From the NCBI GenBank assembly GCA_964400355.1, contig CAYNTO010000006.1, positions 62,001 through 126,000 on the forward strand: a stretch of 64,000 nucleotides of DNA, written 5' to 3'. Shown here piece after piece: positions 34,638-43,328 of this stretch; positions within the stretch are counted from its first letter, which is position 1; the number at the start of each line of letters is the position of its first letter. The notes beneath the pieces are model-generated. The model was not told where the DNA came from. It ran no database searches and saw only the letters and a program-made list of their open reading frames with translations. Position numbers and translations under genes: made by a program. This stretch comes from JACKAL01 sp964400355. GTDB lineage: Bacteria > Bdellovibrionota > Bdellovibrionia > Bdellovibrionales > JAGQZY01.

Positions 34638-35432
34638 ATGTCACTCATCACTTTTGAAAAAAACCAGGCCAGCACCATAGGAAAAATCACCATCAATCGT
34701 CCGGAGTCCCTAAACGCACTCAACACCAGCGTGCTTCACGAACTGGAGACTCTTCTCACCCAGATCGAGAACGAAAAAACTCTCCGCTGCGTGATTGTGA
34801 CGGGAGCCGGTGAAAAAGCATTTGTTGCTGGCGCCGATATCAAAGAGATGAACGGCATCGACTCCCGCCAGGCGCAATCGTTTGCCGAGCGAGGGCAGAG
34901 CGTGTTTCAAAAAATGGAATCTCTGTACTGCCCAGTAATTGCTGCCGTAAATGGTTTTGCATTGGGTGGGGGGCTTGAGCTGGCGCTGGCCTGTGATTTT
35001 ATCGTCGCCTCCAAGGCAGCGAAACTCGGTTTGCCAGAGTGCACTTTGGGTTTGATTCCGGGTTTTGGTGGAACCGTACGCCTCGCACGCCGTGTGGGGC
35101 CTGCTCTCGCGAAACAGTGGACGTTCTCGGGTGGCATGATCACCGCAGAGGAAGCGCTGCGCACCCAGCTTGTCAACGCCGTGTTTGAATCGGCTCATTT
35201 GATGGACGAGGTGCAACGCTTGGCCGAAACCATGGCACTCCGCTCTCCGCAATCACTGATGCTGATTAAAAAATCAATCAATGAAACTTATGGCAAAAAT
35301 GTCACCGAGGCCATGGGTATTGAGGCCAAATATTTTTCGCAAACCTTTGAGAGCTTTGATCAAAAAGAGGGCGTGAGTGCTTTTATTGAAAAGCGCAAAC
35401 CCACGTTTAAAAACATTGGGGAGCAACGCTAA
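34638..35432 (+). CDS. Enoyl-CoA hydratase (crotonase family)
   Basis: A 264-residue crotonase. The oxyanion-hole segments AFVAGADIKEM (about 60-70) and NGFALGGGLELALACDFIVA (about 104-123) are present, and GLPECTLGLIPGFGGTVRLAR carries the glutamate region of the active site. It hydrates crotonyl-CoA and similar short enoyl-CoAs. The ribosome site is ACAGGAA. The icmF gene starts at the base after its stop, and hydroxybutyryl-CoA dehydrogenase lies upstream, so the three handle C4 acyl-CoA units. Confidence 0.95.
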   Translation: MSLITFEKNQASTIGKITINRPESLNALNTSVLHELETLLTQIENEKTLRCVIVTGAGEKAFVAGADIKEMNGIDSRQAQSFAERGQSVFQKMESLYCPVIAAVNGFALGGGLELALACDFIVASKAAKLGLPECTLGLIPGFGGTVRLARRVGPALAKQWTFSGGMITAEEALRTQLVNAVFESAHLMDEVQRLAETMALRSPQSLMLIKKSINETYGKNVTEAMGIEAKYFSQTFESFDQKEGVSAFIEKRKPTFKNIGEQR

Positions 35433-38400
35433 ATGGTGACCGAAGTCTACAAGCCGAAAAATGCCGTTCGCATTGTGACCGCTGCCAGCCTCTTTGATGG
35501 ACACGATGCCAGCATCAATATGATTCGCAGACTTCTTCAGGATACTGGCGCCGAGGTGATTCATCTTGGCCACAATCGTTCAGTGATGGATGTGGTTATT
35601 GCGGCTCTCCAGGAAGGCGCACAAGGTATTTGTGTGTCGTCGTATCAGGGCGGGCACATGGAGTATTTTAAGTATGTGCGCGACCTGCTCGATAGTTGTG
35701 GAGCGGGCTACGTGAAAATCTTTGGCGGCGGCGGCGGCGTCATTGTGTACGAGGAGAAGCAGCATCTAGAGGCAAACGGCATTGATTTTATTTTCCATCC
35801 GGAAGACGGCCGCCGTATGGGGCTTCAGGGAATGATCAACCTGATTGTCGAACGCTGTGACTTTGACATTCAGTCGGTAAAAAATCTCGATTTCAAAAAT
35901 ACCAAAAGCCCCGAAGGGCGCGATGACCTCAAGCACCGATTGATCGGTCTTGCCATCGACCAACAGGAGCGCTTTGGAAAAGTGGACGCTGAGCTTTTAA
36001 AATCCATTTCCACACGCTCCACAACGCCCACTATTCTCGGCATCACCGGTACGGGCGGTGCCGGCAAGTCGAGCTTAATCGATGAACTTCTTCAGCGTTT
36101 TCTCAACGCCTTCCCCGATAAAAAAATTGCCGTGGTGTGCGTGGATCCCACCAAACGAAAAACCGGCGGCGCACTTTTAGGTGATCGGATTCGTATGAAC
36201 TCCCTTTCACGGCGAAATTCTTACATGCGCTCCATGGCTTCACGCGGATCGGGTTCGGAAATCGCCACAGCATTGCCTGATGTGCTCTCGTTACTTAAAA
36301 AAACGGATTTTGATTTTATCATTGCCGAAACATCAGGTATTGGTCAGGCCAATGCCGCTATCACCGAAGTGTCTGATGTGACCATGTACGTGATGACCTC
36401 CGAATTTGGAGCTCAGTCGCAACTGGAAAAGATCGACATGATTGATTACGCCGACGTGATCGCCATCAACAAAGCGGATCGTCGAGGGGCGGAGGATGCA
36501 CTTCGGGACGTGCGCAAACAGTACCGTAGATCTCGCAAGCAATTTGATTTGGCCGACGAGAAAACACCAGTGTTTCTCACCCAAGCGGCGCAGTTCAATG
36601 ACAAGGGCTGCAATCAGCTGTTTTTTCATATCGTCGATCTTCTTCAGGCGCGCGATAAAACCTGGGAGCTTCCACCGGAGTATCGGTCTGCTTTGCGCGG
36701 TGTAGATCGCCAGACCATAATTCCCGCAGACCGGCAAAGTTATCTTGCCGAAATCGCGTCCACAGTGCGCCGCTATAAAAAACAAACCGACGAGCTGGCG
36801 GCGAAGGCCTCGCTCATTGGCGCCATCGAGACTGTCGAAAAGCAACTCAAAGACACCACTCACGAAAAAACCAAGGCCGCACTTAAAAAAGAGATTCCGG
36901 CCGAAGTGCTCGAACATGTGGAGCATTGGGATGTATTTACCGGTCTTTACCGTGAAAAAGAATTTGTCTACGAAGTGCGCGGTAAAGAGATCCGCCAGCC
37001 ACTCACCACTAAGAGTTTATCGGGAATCGATATTCGCCGTGTGGTGCCTCCGCGCTTGAACGATTGGGGCGATCGCCTGCGATTTCTGCGTTTAGAAAAC
37101 ATGCCGGGATTTTTTCCGTACACCGCAGGGGTGTTTCCTCTCAAGCGCACAGCTGAGGATCCAAAGCGCATGTTCGCAGGCGAAGGTCCACCGGAGCGCA
37201 CCAACAAACGCTTTCACTTTTTATCGAAAGAGGAGCCAGCAAAACGGTTGTCGACCGCCTTTGATTCGGTAACTCTCTATGGGTTTGATCCGCATCAGCG
37301 CCCCGACATTTATGGCAAAGTGGGGGAAAGTGGTGTGAGCATCTGTTCACTGGACGACATGAAGCGCCTCTACGATGGCTTCGATCTGTGCTCGCCCACC
37401 ACATCGGTGAGCATGACCATCAATGGGCCGGCGCCTATGATCCTGGCTTACTTTCTCAATACGGCAATCGATCAGCAGGTGGAGAAAAAAGAAAAAGAAT
37501 TGGGCCGCAAACTCAATTCTGAGGAGTTTGAAAACGTGCGCGACTTTGCACTCAATCAGGTGCGCGGCACAGTTCAGGCGGACATTCTCAAGGAAGACCA
37601 AGGCCAAAACACTTGCATTTTTTCCATCGATTTTGCTCTCAAAATGATGGGCGACATTCAAGAATACTTTATCAATAAAAGTGTTCGCAATTTTTATTCC
37701 GTGAGTATTTCGGGCTACCATATTGCTGAAGCAGGGGCTAATCCCATCAGTCAGGTGGCGTTCACGTTAAGTAATGCGTTTACGTTTGTAGAATATTATC
37801 TCGCGCGTGGAATGAAGATTGACGACTTTGCACCAAATCTTTCATTCTTCTTTTCCAATGGCATGGATCCCGAGTACAGCGTGATTGGCCGCGTGGCCCG
37901 ACGCATTTGGGCTGTGGCCATGCGCGATCTTTACAACGCCGATGATCGTTCGCAAAAGTTAAAGTATCACATTCAGACTTCCGGTAGATCCCTCCATGCG
38001 CAGGAAATTGCTTTTAACGATATTCGCACCACACTGCAGGCGCTCATTGCCATTTACGACAATTGCAATTCCCTCCACACCAACGCCTATGATGAGGCGA
38101 TCACTACGCCCACCGAGGAGTCGGTGCGCCGAGCGATGGCCATCCAGATGATCATCAATAAAGAGTTCGGTGTGGCAAAAAATGAAAACCCGCTCCAAGG
38201 TTCGTACTTTATGGAAGAGTTGACGGAACTGGTGGAGGAGGCCATCTTGACGGAGTTTACCAAGATCAGCGAGCGCGGTGGTGTATTGGGCGCCATGGAA
38301 AGCCAATACCAACGCGGTAAAATCCAGGAAGAGTCCATGCACTACGAGCATCTCAAACACTCGGGAGAGCTTCCAATTATTGGTGTGAACCAGTTTATCG

Positions 38401-38672
38401 ATCCGGCCACGCAAGTCGAAGGATATGTGCCACCAAAAATAGAATTGGCGCGCGCCAGTTACGAAGAAAAAAATCTTCAGTTGAACCGCGTTCAGGAGTA
38501 CCAAAAGAAAAACCAAAAATCCGCCGACGAAGAGCTCAAAAAACTGCGCGAAACGGCGCTTTCCGGGGGGAACGTATTTGCTGCACTGATGAGTGCTGCA
38601 CGCGTGTGTTCGCTCCATCAGATGACACAAACATTGTTTGAAGTGGGTGGGCAGTACCGTAGAAATTTGTAA
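35433..38672 (+). CDS. icmF: Fused isobutyryl-CoA mutase (B12-dependent)
   Basis: A 1079-residue single-chain mutase. Residues 10-150 are the cobalamin-binding domain with D22-G-H24 (DGHDAS) supplying the lower axial histidine and a glycine-rich loop (GGGGGV). Residues about 195-420 are a MeaB-type G-protein chaperone with P-loop GTGGAGKSS (206-214) and NKADRRG. From about 530 to the end is the acyl-CoA mutase barrel (PPERTNKRFHFLSKEEPAKR and later QTSGRSLHAQEIAFNDIRTT). The domain order is that of IcmF, which interconverts isobutyryl-CoA and n-butyryl-CoA. It is translated directly behind the enoyl-CoA hydratase gene (TAA-ATG). Confidence 0.95.
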   Translation: MVTEVYKPKNAVRIVTAASLFDGHDASINMIRRLLQDTGAEVIHLGHNRSVMDVVIAALQEGAQGICVSSYQGGHMEYFKYVRDLLDSCGAGYVKIFGGGGGVIVYEEKQHLEANGIDFIFHPEDGRRMGLQGMINLIVERCDFDIQSVKNLDFKNTKSPEGRDDLKHRLIGLAIDQQERFGKVDAELLKSISTRSTTPTILGITGTGGAGKSSLIDELLQRFLNAFPDKKIAVVCVDPTKRKTGGALLGDRIRMNSLSRRNSYMRSMASRGSGSEIATALPDVLSLLKKTDFDFIIAETSGIGQANAAITEVSDVTMYVMTSEFGAQSQLEKIDMIDYADVIAINKADRRGAEDALRDVRKQYRRSRKQFDLADEKTPVFLTQAAQFNDKGCNQLFFHIVDLLQARDKTWELPPEYRSALRGVDRQTIIPADRQSYLAEIASTVRRYKKQTDELAAKASLIGAIETVEKQLKDTTHEKTKAALKKEIPAEVLEHVEHWDVFTGLYREKEFVYEVRGKEIRQPLTTKSLSGIDIRRVVPPRLNDWGDRLRFLRLENMPGFFPYTAGVFPLKRTAEDPKRMFAGEGPPERTNKRFHFLSKEEPAKRLSTAFDSVTLYGFDPHQRPDIYGKVGESGVSICSLDDMKRLYDGFDLCSPTTSVSMTINGPAPMILAYFLNTAIDQQVEKKEKELGRKLNSEEFENVRDFALNQVRGTVQADILKEDQGQNTCIFSIDFALKMMGDIQEYFINKSVRNFYSVSISGYHIAEAGANPISQVAFTLSNAFTFVEYYLARGMKIDDFAPNLSFFFSNGMDPEYSVIGRVARRIWAVAMRDLYNADDRSQKLKYHIQTSGRSLHAQEIAFNDIRTTLQALIAIYDNCNSLHTNAYDEAITTPTEESVRRAMAIQMIINKEFGVAKNENPLQGSYFMEELTELVEEAILTEFTKISERGGVLGAMESQYQRGKIQEESMHYEHLKHSGELPIIGVNQFIDPATQVEGYVPPKIELARASYEEKNLQLNRVQEYQKKNQKSADEELKKLRETALSGGNVFAALMSAARVCSLHQMTQTLFEVGGQYRRNL

Positions 38673-38849
38673 GCCGTGCCGGTAATTAAAGTTTTGCGAA
38701 CTGACGATATTTTGATGGCTTAAACAAAAAACAGCGAAACACTCTCCCATATTGAGAATCCACTGGACCTTGGTTTGGATTGTTCCTCGGGGTGCAAGCT
38801 ATCTCCGTGGGAGCACACGAGTTTTCGCGATTCTCGCCGAAAAGGCAGT

Positions 38850-40634
38850 ATGTCCAGCTCGGCGCGTGCTCCAAAATCAGAGACTTCTTCTGCGTACCTG
38901 TATATTCCAGGGCGTCCCGAGCCCATCGTGCTTGGTAAAAAGTTTCAGTTCGGTCGCACCCCATCGTTCAACGATGTGTCGGTGAGCGTCCAGCATTTTA
39001 CCATCACAGCTAACGACAGCGGTGTGTATTACATTCTGGATAGCAACTCTGCAACCGGGACCAAACTCAACACCAAAACGATCAAACCCAAAGAGTGGCA
39101 TGAACTCCGAGAAGGGGTAAAGATATTTGTTGGGCCGTACATGTTTCAGTTCTCCTACACCTATGTGCCGCACAATCGTAAGGAAAAACGCCGTCACAAA
39201 GACGCTGCCGGTTTTCAAGAAACACAAACAAAAACTTTGACCAAAGATGGTTCGTCTCTTAACAAACGAAAAACTGATAAAGATTCACGGCAACAAAATG
39301 TGGCGCACAGTTCAAAAGCCAAACCGCAAAGCTCTCAACCCCAGAGTGGCAGTCAAAGAACAGCAGCTGTTACTCCCGCGCAGCCACTTCATGTTTCGCC
39401 TGCGCGTCCGCTGGCTCGGCCTGCAGACCCGCAATCTGTTTACCGCGCACGAAAGAAAATGTCGGGCGAGTATACGGGTGCTTATGATCTTCATAAAAAC
39501 GACAATACATTTTTAGTGGGTATGGCGTCGCTCAATATTATTATTTTTGCGATCCTACTTATGAGCGGTGGCGATTTACAAAAAATGGAGCATGGACTCA
39601 TGCTCAAGTTTGGTGCCAACACTCCCCATCTTACCACTCAAGGGCAATGGTGGAGATTGTTTTCAGCGGCCTTTCTCCATTGGGACATTTGGCATTTAGT
39701 GGGCAACGTGGGCGCCATGTATTTTGCAACCGCGCATATCATCAAATACCTTACGCCCAATAAAATTATTGCGGTCTATCTGGGATCCATCTTATTTTCC
39801 AGTGTGCTTTCTACTCTCTTGCAGCCGGCCTATGTTGTCAGCGCCGGCGCCTCGGGAGCTGTATTTGGCCTTTATGGAGCCATTATTGTGAGTGCGATCT
39901 TGTATCGCAATCGCGGTGTTGTTCTCGACAAGGGTTTGTTGTTCACGGCGATCTACTTTGCGTGGCAGAACCTCGGAATCGGCGATAGTTCCATAGATAT
40001 ATGGGCACACCTTGGCGGGCTCGCCGGAGGTGCGCTGATTTGCTATTTGTGTGTGGAAATGCTTCCCGAGAACGATACCAAAAGCGCCGGGGTGCTATTT
40101 GCCAGTTTGGCTGCGGTGACTCTCGCTGTGGTGATGGCTCTGCCCAAGCGCCATATGCCCACAGAGCGGGTGATCGGAATTTATTTTGATACCTACATGC
40201 AAATCATGAATGACCACCTAAAGAATATAAAAACGTGGGATATTGATCACAACATATCCCGCTACGAACAAGCGGATAAGTTTGTGGTGGGATCGCTGCA
40301 GCTGAACGACACCGACTTAAAGGCAACTCCATTTGCGGATGAGCGTGGCGAAAGGCTTAAAAATAGACTCCTTCGCTTTAGCACGGTGATGAGAAGTCAT
40401 GCTCATTACGTGAAGCACTATTTAAAGACCAACAATTCTAAATCATTTGCCACCGCTAAAAAGTTCGATAAGGAATTGGGCATTACCGTGAATGACATGA
40501 TGAAAGAACTAGGGATGGCGGTCCCTGCGAAAACTGCTAACGCCAGCAAACAACGAGCGCGAGTGCCAGCGGCACGGTCACGGACTCCGCGTAAGGCCCC
40601 GCCGTCTGCGGCGCGACCCCAACGCGGTCATTAG
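38850..40634 (+). CDS. FHA domain-rhomboid intramembrane protease fusion
   Basis: A 594-residue membrane protein from the ATG at 38850 (AAAAGG upstream); an earlier TTG at 38775 is less likely. Residues 15-105 form a forkhead-associated (phosphothreonine-binding) domain: FGRTPSFNDVSVS (G35-R36), the H49 region and DSNSATGTKLN (64-74). A disordered linker of about 110 residues follows. Then a rhomboid protease with WWRLFSAAFLHWDIWHLVGN (about 267-286), catalytic S335 in GASGAVFG and catalytic H387 in AHLGGLAGG. After the last helix there is a 150-residue C-terminal cytoplasmic tail, basic at its end. I infer that phosphoprotein binding guides or gates proteolysis within the membrane. Confidence 0.85.
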   Translation: MSSSARAPKSETSSAYLYIPGRPEPIVLGKKFQFGRTPSFNDVSVSVQHFTITANDSGVYYILDSNSATGTKLNTKTIKPKEWHELREGVKIFVGPYMFQFSYTYVPHNRKEKRRHKDAAGFQETQTKTLTKDGSSLNKRKTDKDSRQQNVAHSSKAKPQSSQPQSGSQRTAAVTPAQPLHVSPARPLARPADPQSVYRARKKMSGEYTGAYDLHKNDNTFLVGMASLNIIIFAILLMSGGDLQKMEHGLMLKFGANTPHLTTQGQWWRLFSAAFLHWDIWHLVGNVGAMYFATAHIIKYLTPNKIIAVYLGSILFSSVLSTLLQPAYVVSAGASGAVFGLYGAIIVSAILYRNRGVVLDKGLLFTAIYFAWQNLGIGDSSIDIWAHLGGLAGGALICYLCVEMLPENDTKSAGVLFASLAAVTLAVVMALPKRHMPTERVIGIYFDTYMQIMNDHLKNIKTWDIDHNISRYEQADKFVVGSLQLNDTDLKATPFADERGERLKNRLLRFSTVMRSHAHYVKHYLKTNNSKSFATAKKFDKELGITVNDMMKELGMAVPAKTANASKQRARVPAARSRTPRKAPPSAARPQRGH

Positions 40635-40644
40635 TGTTGAGAGC

Positions 40645-40926
40645 TCACTTACCGATTTTTTCCTGAATTTTCTTTGCCGCTTTTTCAGCGACAACTTTGA
40701 CATCCACGCCTTCTTTTTTTGCCAGATCTTCGTACACGGCTTTACGTTTGGCATTCACATCGTCGGCCAGTGCCTTGGCGGAAGCGTCGTTGGCTTTCAC
40801 GTAGCCATCTGGTTGCTCAGAGACCATTTTTTTTGAGCGGGCTTCGTCCAAATCCAATGCGTGAACAGTCATTGAAAAACTGTAGACGAGTAAAATTGCA
40901 ATTAGAGCTGTCCATGTGTGTTTCAT
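40645..40926 (-). CDS. YdbL-like periplasmic protein (DUF1318)
   Basis: A 93-residue protein with a signal peptide (residues 1-23, ending VHA). The mature 70 residues are helical and match the DUF1318/YdbL pattern, with LDEARSKKMVSEQPDGYVKA, a central DVNAKRKAVYEDLAKK and a C-terminal VVAEKAAKKI. In E. coli YdbL acts with the lipoprotein YnbE and the inner-membrane protein YdbH in an envelope bridge; the same three genes are adjacent here in the order ydbH-ynbE-ydbL. Its ribosome site (GGGAGGA) is strong. It is convergent with the FHA-rhomboid gene, with ten bases between stops and no terminator. Confidence 0.8.
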   Translation of the reverse strand: MKHTWTALIAILLVYSFSMTVHALDLDEARSKKMVSEQPDGYVKANDASAKALADDVNAKRKAVYEDLAKKEGVDVKVVAEKAAKKIQEKIGK

Positions 40927-40938
40927 AAATCCTCCCGA

Positions 40939-41124
40939 TTAAAAAATAGCTTCATTTTTATTTACCAAATCTTCGACCTGCTTGTCGATTTTGACAGAGA
41001 TTTGGTGATCCACCTTTACATTGAGGTTGATCTCTAACGGTTTGTCTGGTGCCTGTAGCGCCACTGTGGGCGCGCACCCCCAAAGTGTGAGCGCGATAAG
41101 TGCAGTTACTAATAGTGTTCTCAT
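40939..41124 (-). CDS. YnbE-like small lipoprotein
   Basis: A 61-residue lipoprotein: signal peptide with lipobox LWGC (C17), then a short mature part with a strand-like stretch, EINLNVKVDHQISVKID, ending in a charged helix. The size, the alternating hydrophobic strand and the position between YdbH-like and YdbL-like genes identify it as YnbE-like. In E. coli YnbE is an outer-membrane lipoprotein that stacks on YdbH by beta-strand pairing. Its start overlaps the stop of the YdbH-like gene by four bases (ATGA), and AGGAAAAG provides a ribosome site. Confidence 0.8.
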   Translation of the reverse strand: MRTLLVTALIALTLWGCAPTVALQAPDKPLEINLNVKVDHQISVKIDKQVEDLVNKNEAIF

Positions 41125-43235
41125 GGTTCTTTTCCTGCCTTTTCTATCTTCTCTTTTAACTTATTGGGCAGGCTATAGGATAGCATCATCGACTGAATGG
41201 CGGCCAATACATTCTGTTCGAAATTGATTTTCAGTTTTAACGGCTTGCCTCCTAAATAATCAGGGTTTCGACCCAAAGCTTTGAGACGTGCCGTCATTTT
41301 GTATTTGCGGTCGGTGGCAAGCTCCATATCCAGCTCTTGGTACTGGTAGTTGTAAAGATAGCCATTGAGAATGGTCATGGGGTTGTCGGAGAGACTAATA
41401 TTTTTTTGCTGAACATCGCCCTGCTTGCGATAGCGAATCCAGCCGGGACCATCCGATTGAAGTTGTCCATCGATAGTGGGAATTTTATCCTTGTAGGCTA
41501 AGGCGATTTCTCCAGAGAGAGTGCCTTCCGCAGAGATGAACGGCCCCGCTGCCAACACGAGGAGGGTATCGAGCTTTAATTTTTCGATTGTGGCCTTAAA
41601 GCCTTTAAGAATTTTAAGCACCGGATCTATCGAAAAATTTTTGGCATCTATATTGGCGCCTTCATGTTCCACATGAAGAGAGCGGGCAAGAATATGAGAT
41701 TTGCTGAGAACTTGGTAGTTCAACTCCAAATTGCGCAGTTCCTTGCCGGCGGTAAAGCTTTTAATCGTGAGACGCTGGCCGGGAGAGCTGGCAAGAGTTT
41801 CAAGCGACACCACATCGTGGCTGAAATTCATTTTAGACACTTCACCGAACGCCGTATCTGCGGAAATATCTTGTCCCTCCGCCTGAATATTTCCTGCCAG
41901 TTCACCGTTTTTGTAAGTGATCAGGCCGCCAAAGCGGAGTTTCCCGGAGATATACTGAATGTATTCCTTGAGGATGGGAAACACCTCAACGATCCGTGAA
42001 TTGAGTTCGACCTGCGTGGTCTTTTTTTGAAATTCCGCGGCAAAGGCAGAGTTGGTTTGCAGGATTTGTAAGTCGGTGATGGCCAAATTCTTTGTCGCAT
42101 CGGAAATGCTGAGAACAGCGTTGCTCGAGCCCGAAGCCTTATGAAGCTGAATTTTCGACGAAAGGTTCTGAACGAGCGGCTGATCGAGAGCGCTTAGAAT
42201 CGTGAGTCCGCTCAAATTCACCTGGCCATCTAAGGATTCCGACCAGCTGTAAGGCGTGCTCAACTCCGCTTGGAGGTTGGCTACCTTTATCCCGTAGGGT
42301 GAGGAGAGGTGCAGTTTTTTGCCGCTCACGAGCAGTGAGCTCTTTTGCGACGAATCCAGTGAGTGGTCGGCGGTGAGAAGCAGTTTTGGAATGTCGGCCA
42401 CAATCTTTTGCGTCGCCGTTAGCGCAGTGAGTTTGAGCTCTAGCGGCAGGTGAAGACGCGCGCGGTTGTCGCGCGAAAGCACCAGTTGTACTTTTTCGCT
42501 GGTGATTTTGGAGTTTTTCACAGTGAGACGCGGGCTATCTGAGTAGAGGTTTTTTACGGTAAGTGTTACTGGATCACCAGAGAGTCGAATAGAGTCGGCG
42601 GAACACTCCAACTCCATATTTCCGGCGTACTTTTGTGCCGAAACTTGAAACTTCTTGTTGCCCGTGTAATCGAGATTTTCACCGGAAAAGCGGAACTCTG
42701 TTTTGTCCGAACCCGGCGTGTGCTCGAGTTTGAGATTGAGAGGGATCTCGGTGCTTTCGTGCACGATTTTTTCGATACGAAACTTCAGTGTTGTCGGTTT
42801 GAGTTGATAACAATAGTGTGCATAGTCTGCAAAGCCCAGTGGCTCGCTGGTGGTTTCACCCGCCGGGACCATGAGCTGCTCGATCACTTTTTTAGTGGTC
42901 CACACGTCGATGGAGTCGATCTGGATATGGATGGACTCAATGTTAGCAATCTGCGGGGACGTCGATTTGCGCAAAATATGCACTTTGGGAATAAGGATTC
43001 CGTTTTCGATATTGATATTGGTGATGAGGATTTCGTTCCAATTGAGCGTCTCAATAAGGTAGCTTGCGCGAATGTTTCTGCTCTCGAGAAACTGAGTCAA
43101 TCCCCAGTCGGCGATGGGTATACGATTGGCATAGGCAAAAGCGCCAAGCGCCGTAATGAGCAGTGGGACGCCAATGAGAGCCCCGCGAATCCAGAGGCGA
43201 CGAGCGGTTTTTTTGCGGGGCGATGATTGCAACAT
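41121..43235 (-). CDS. YdbH-like AsmA/TamB-type envelope bridge protein
   Basis: A 704-residue protein with one N-terminal membrane helix (about residues 15-37) and an otherwise periplasmic chain made of repeating beta strands, ending in the conserved patch DGQLQSDGPGWIRYRK and LKINFEQN. This is the layout of the AsmA-like bridge proteins, which carry lipids from inner to outer membrane through a hydrophobic groove; YdbH is the member found with YnbE and YdbL. E. coli YdbH is roughly 880 residues, so this one is shorter. No ribosome site is clear before the ATG at 43233-43235. It starts the three-gene operon. Confidence 0.8.
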   Translation of the reverse strand: MLQSSPRKKTARRLWIRGALIGVPLLITALGAFAYANRIPIADWGLTQFLESRNIRASYLIETLNWNEILITNINIENGILIPKVHILRKSTSPQIANIESIHIQIDSIDVWTTKKVIEQLMVPAGETTSEPLGFADYAHYCYQLKPTTLKFRIEKIVHESTEIPLNLKLEHTPGSDKTEFRFSGENLDYTGNKKFQVSAQKYAGNMELECSADSIRLSGDPVTLTVKNLYSDSPRLTVKNSKITSEKVQLVLSRDNRARLHLPLELKLTALTATQKIVADIPKLLLTADHSLDSSQKSSLLVSGKKLHLSSPYGIKVANLQAELSTPYSWSESLDGQVNLSGLTILSALDQPLVQNLSSKIQLHKASGSSNAVLSISDATKNLAITDLQILQTNSAFAAEFQKKTTQVELNSRIVEVFPILKEYIQYISGKLRFGGLITYKNGELAGNIQAEGQDISADTAFGEVSKMNFSHDVVSLETLASSPGQRLTIKSFTAGKELRNLELNYQVLSKSHILARSLHVEHEGANIDAKNFSIDPVLKILKGFKATIEKLKLDTLLVLAAGPFISAEGTLSGEIALAYKDKIPTIDGQLQSDGPGWIRYRKQGDVQQKNISLSDNPMTILNGYLYNYQYQELDMELATDRKYKMTARLKALGRNPDYLGGKPLKLKINFEQNVLAAIQSMMLSYSLPNKLKEKIEKAGKEP

Positions 43236-43328
43236 AATATTTATTTAATACTCATTGAAAAAACGGGTGCTGGCCGGAGAACGATTCGTCTCCAAAAGAT
43301 CATAAATTGGTGAGAAAGTCTATTGCCT

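Noticed and set aside
37959..38750. A 263-codon minus-strand frame inside icmF
   Set aside because: It lies opposite the conserved mutase barrel and has an odd His/Phe/Leu-rich composition typical of antisense frames.
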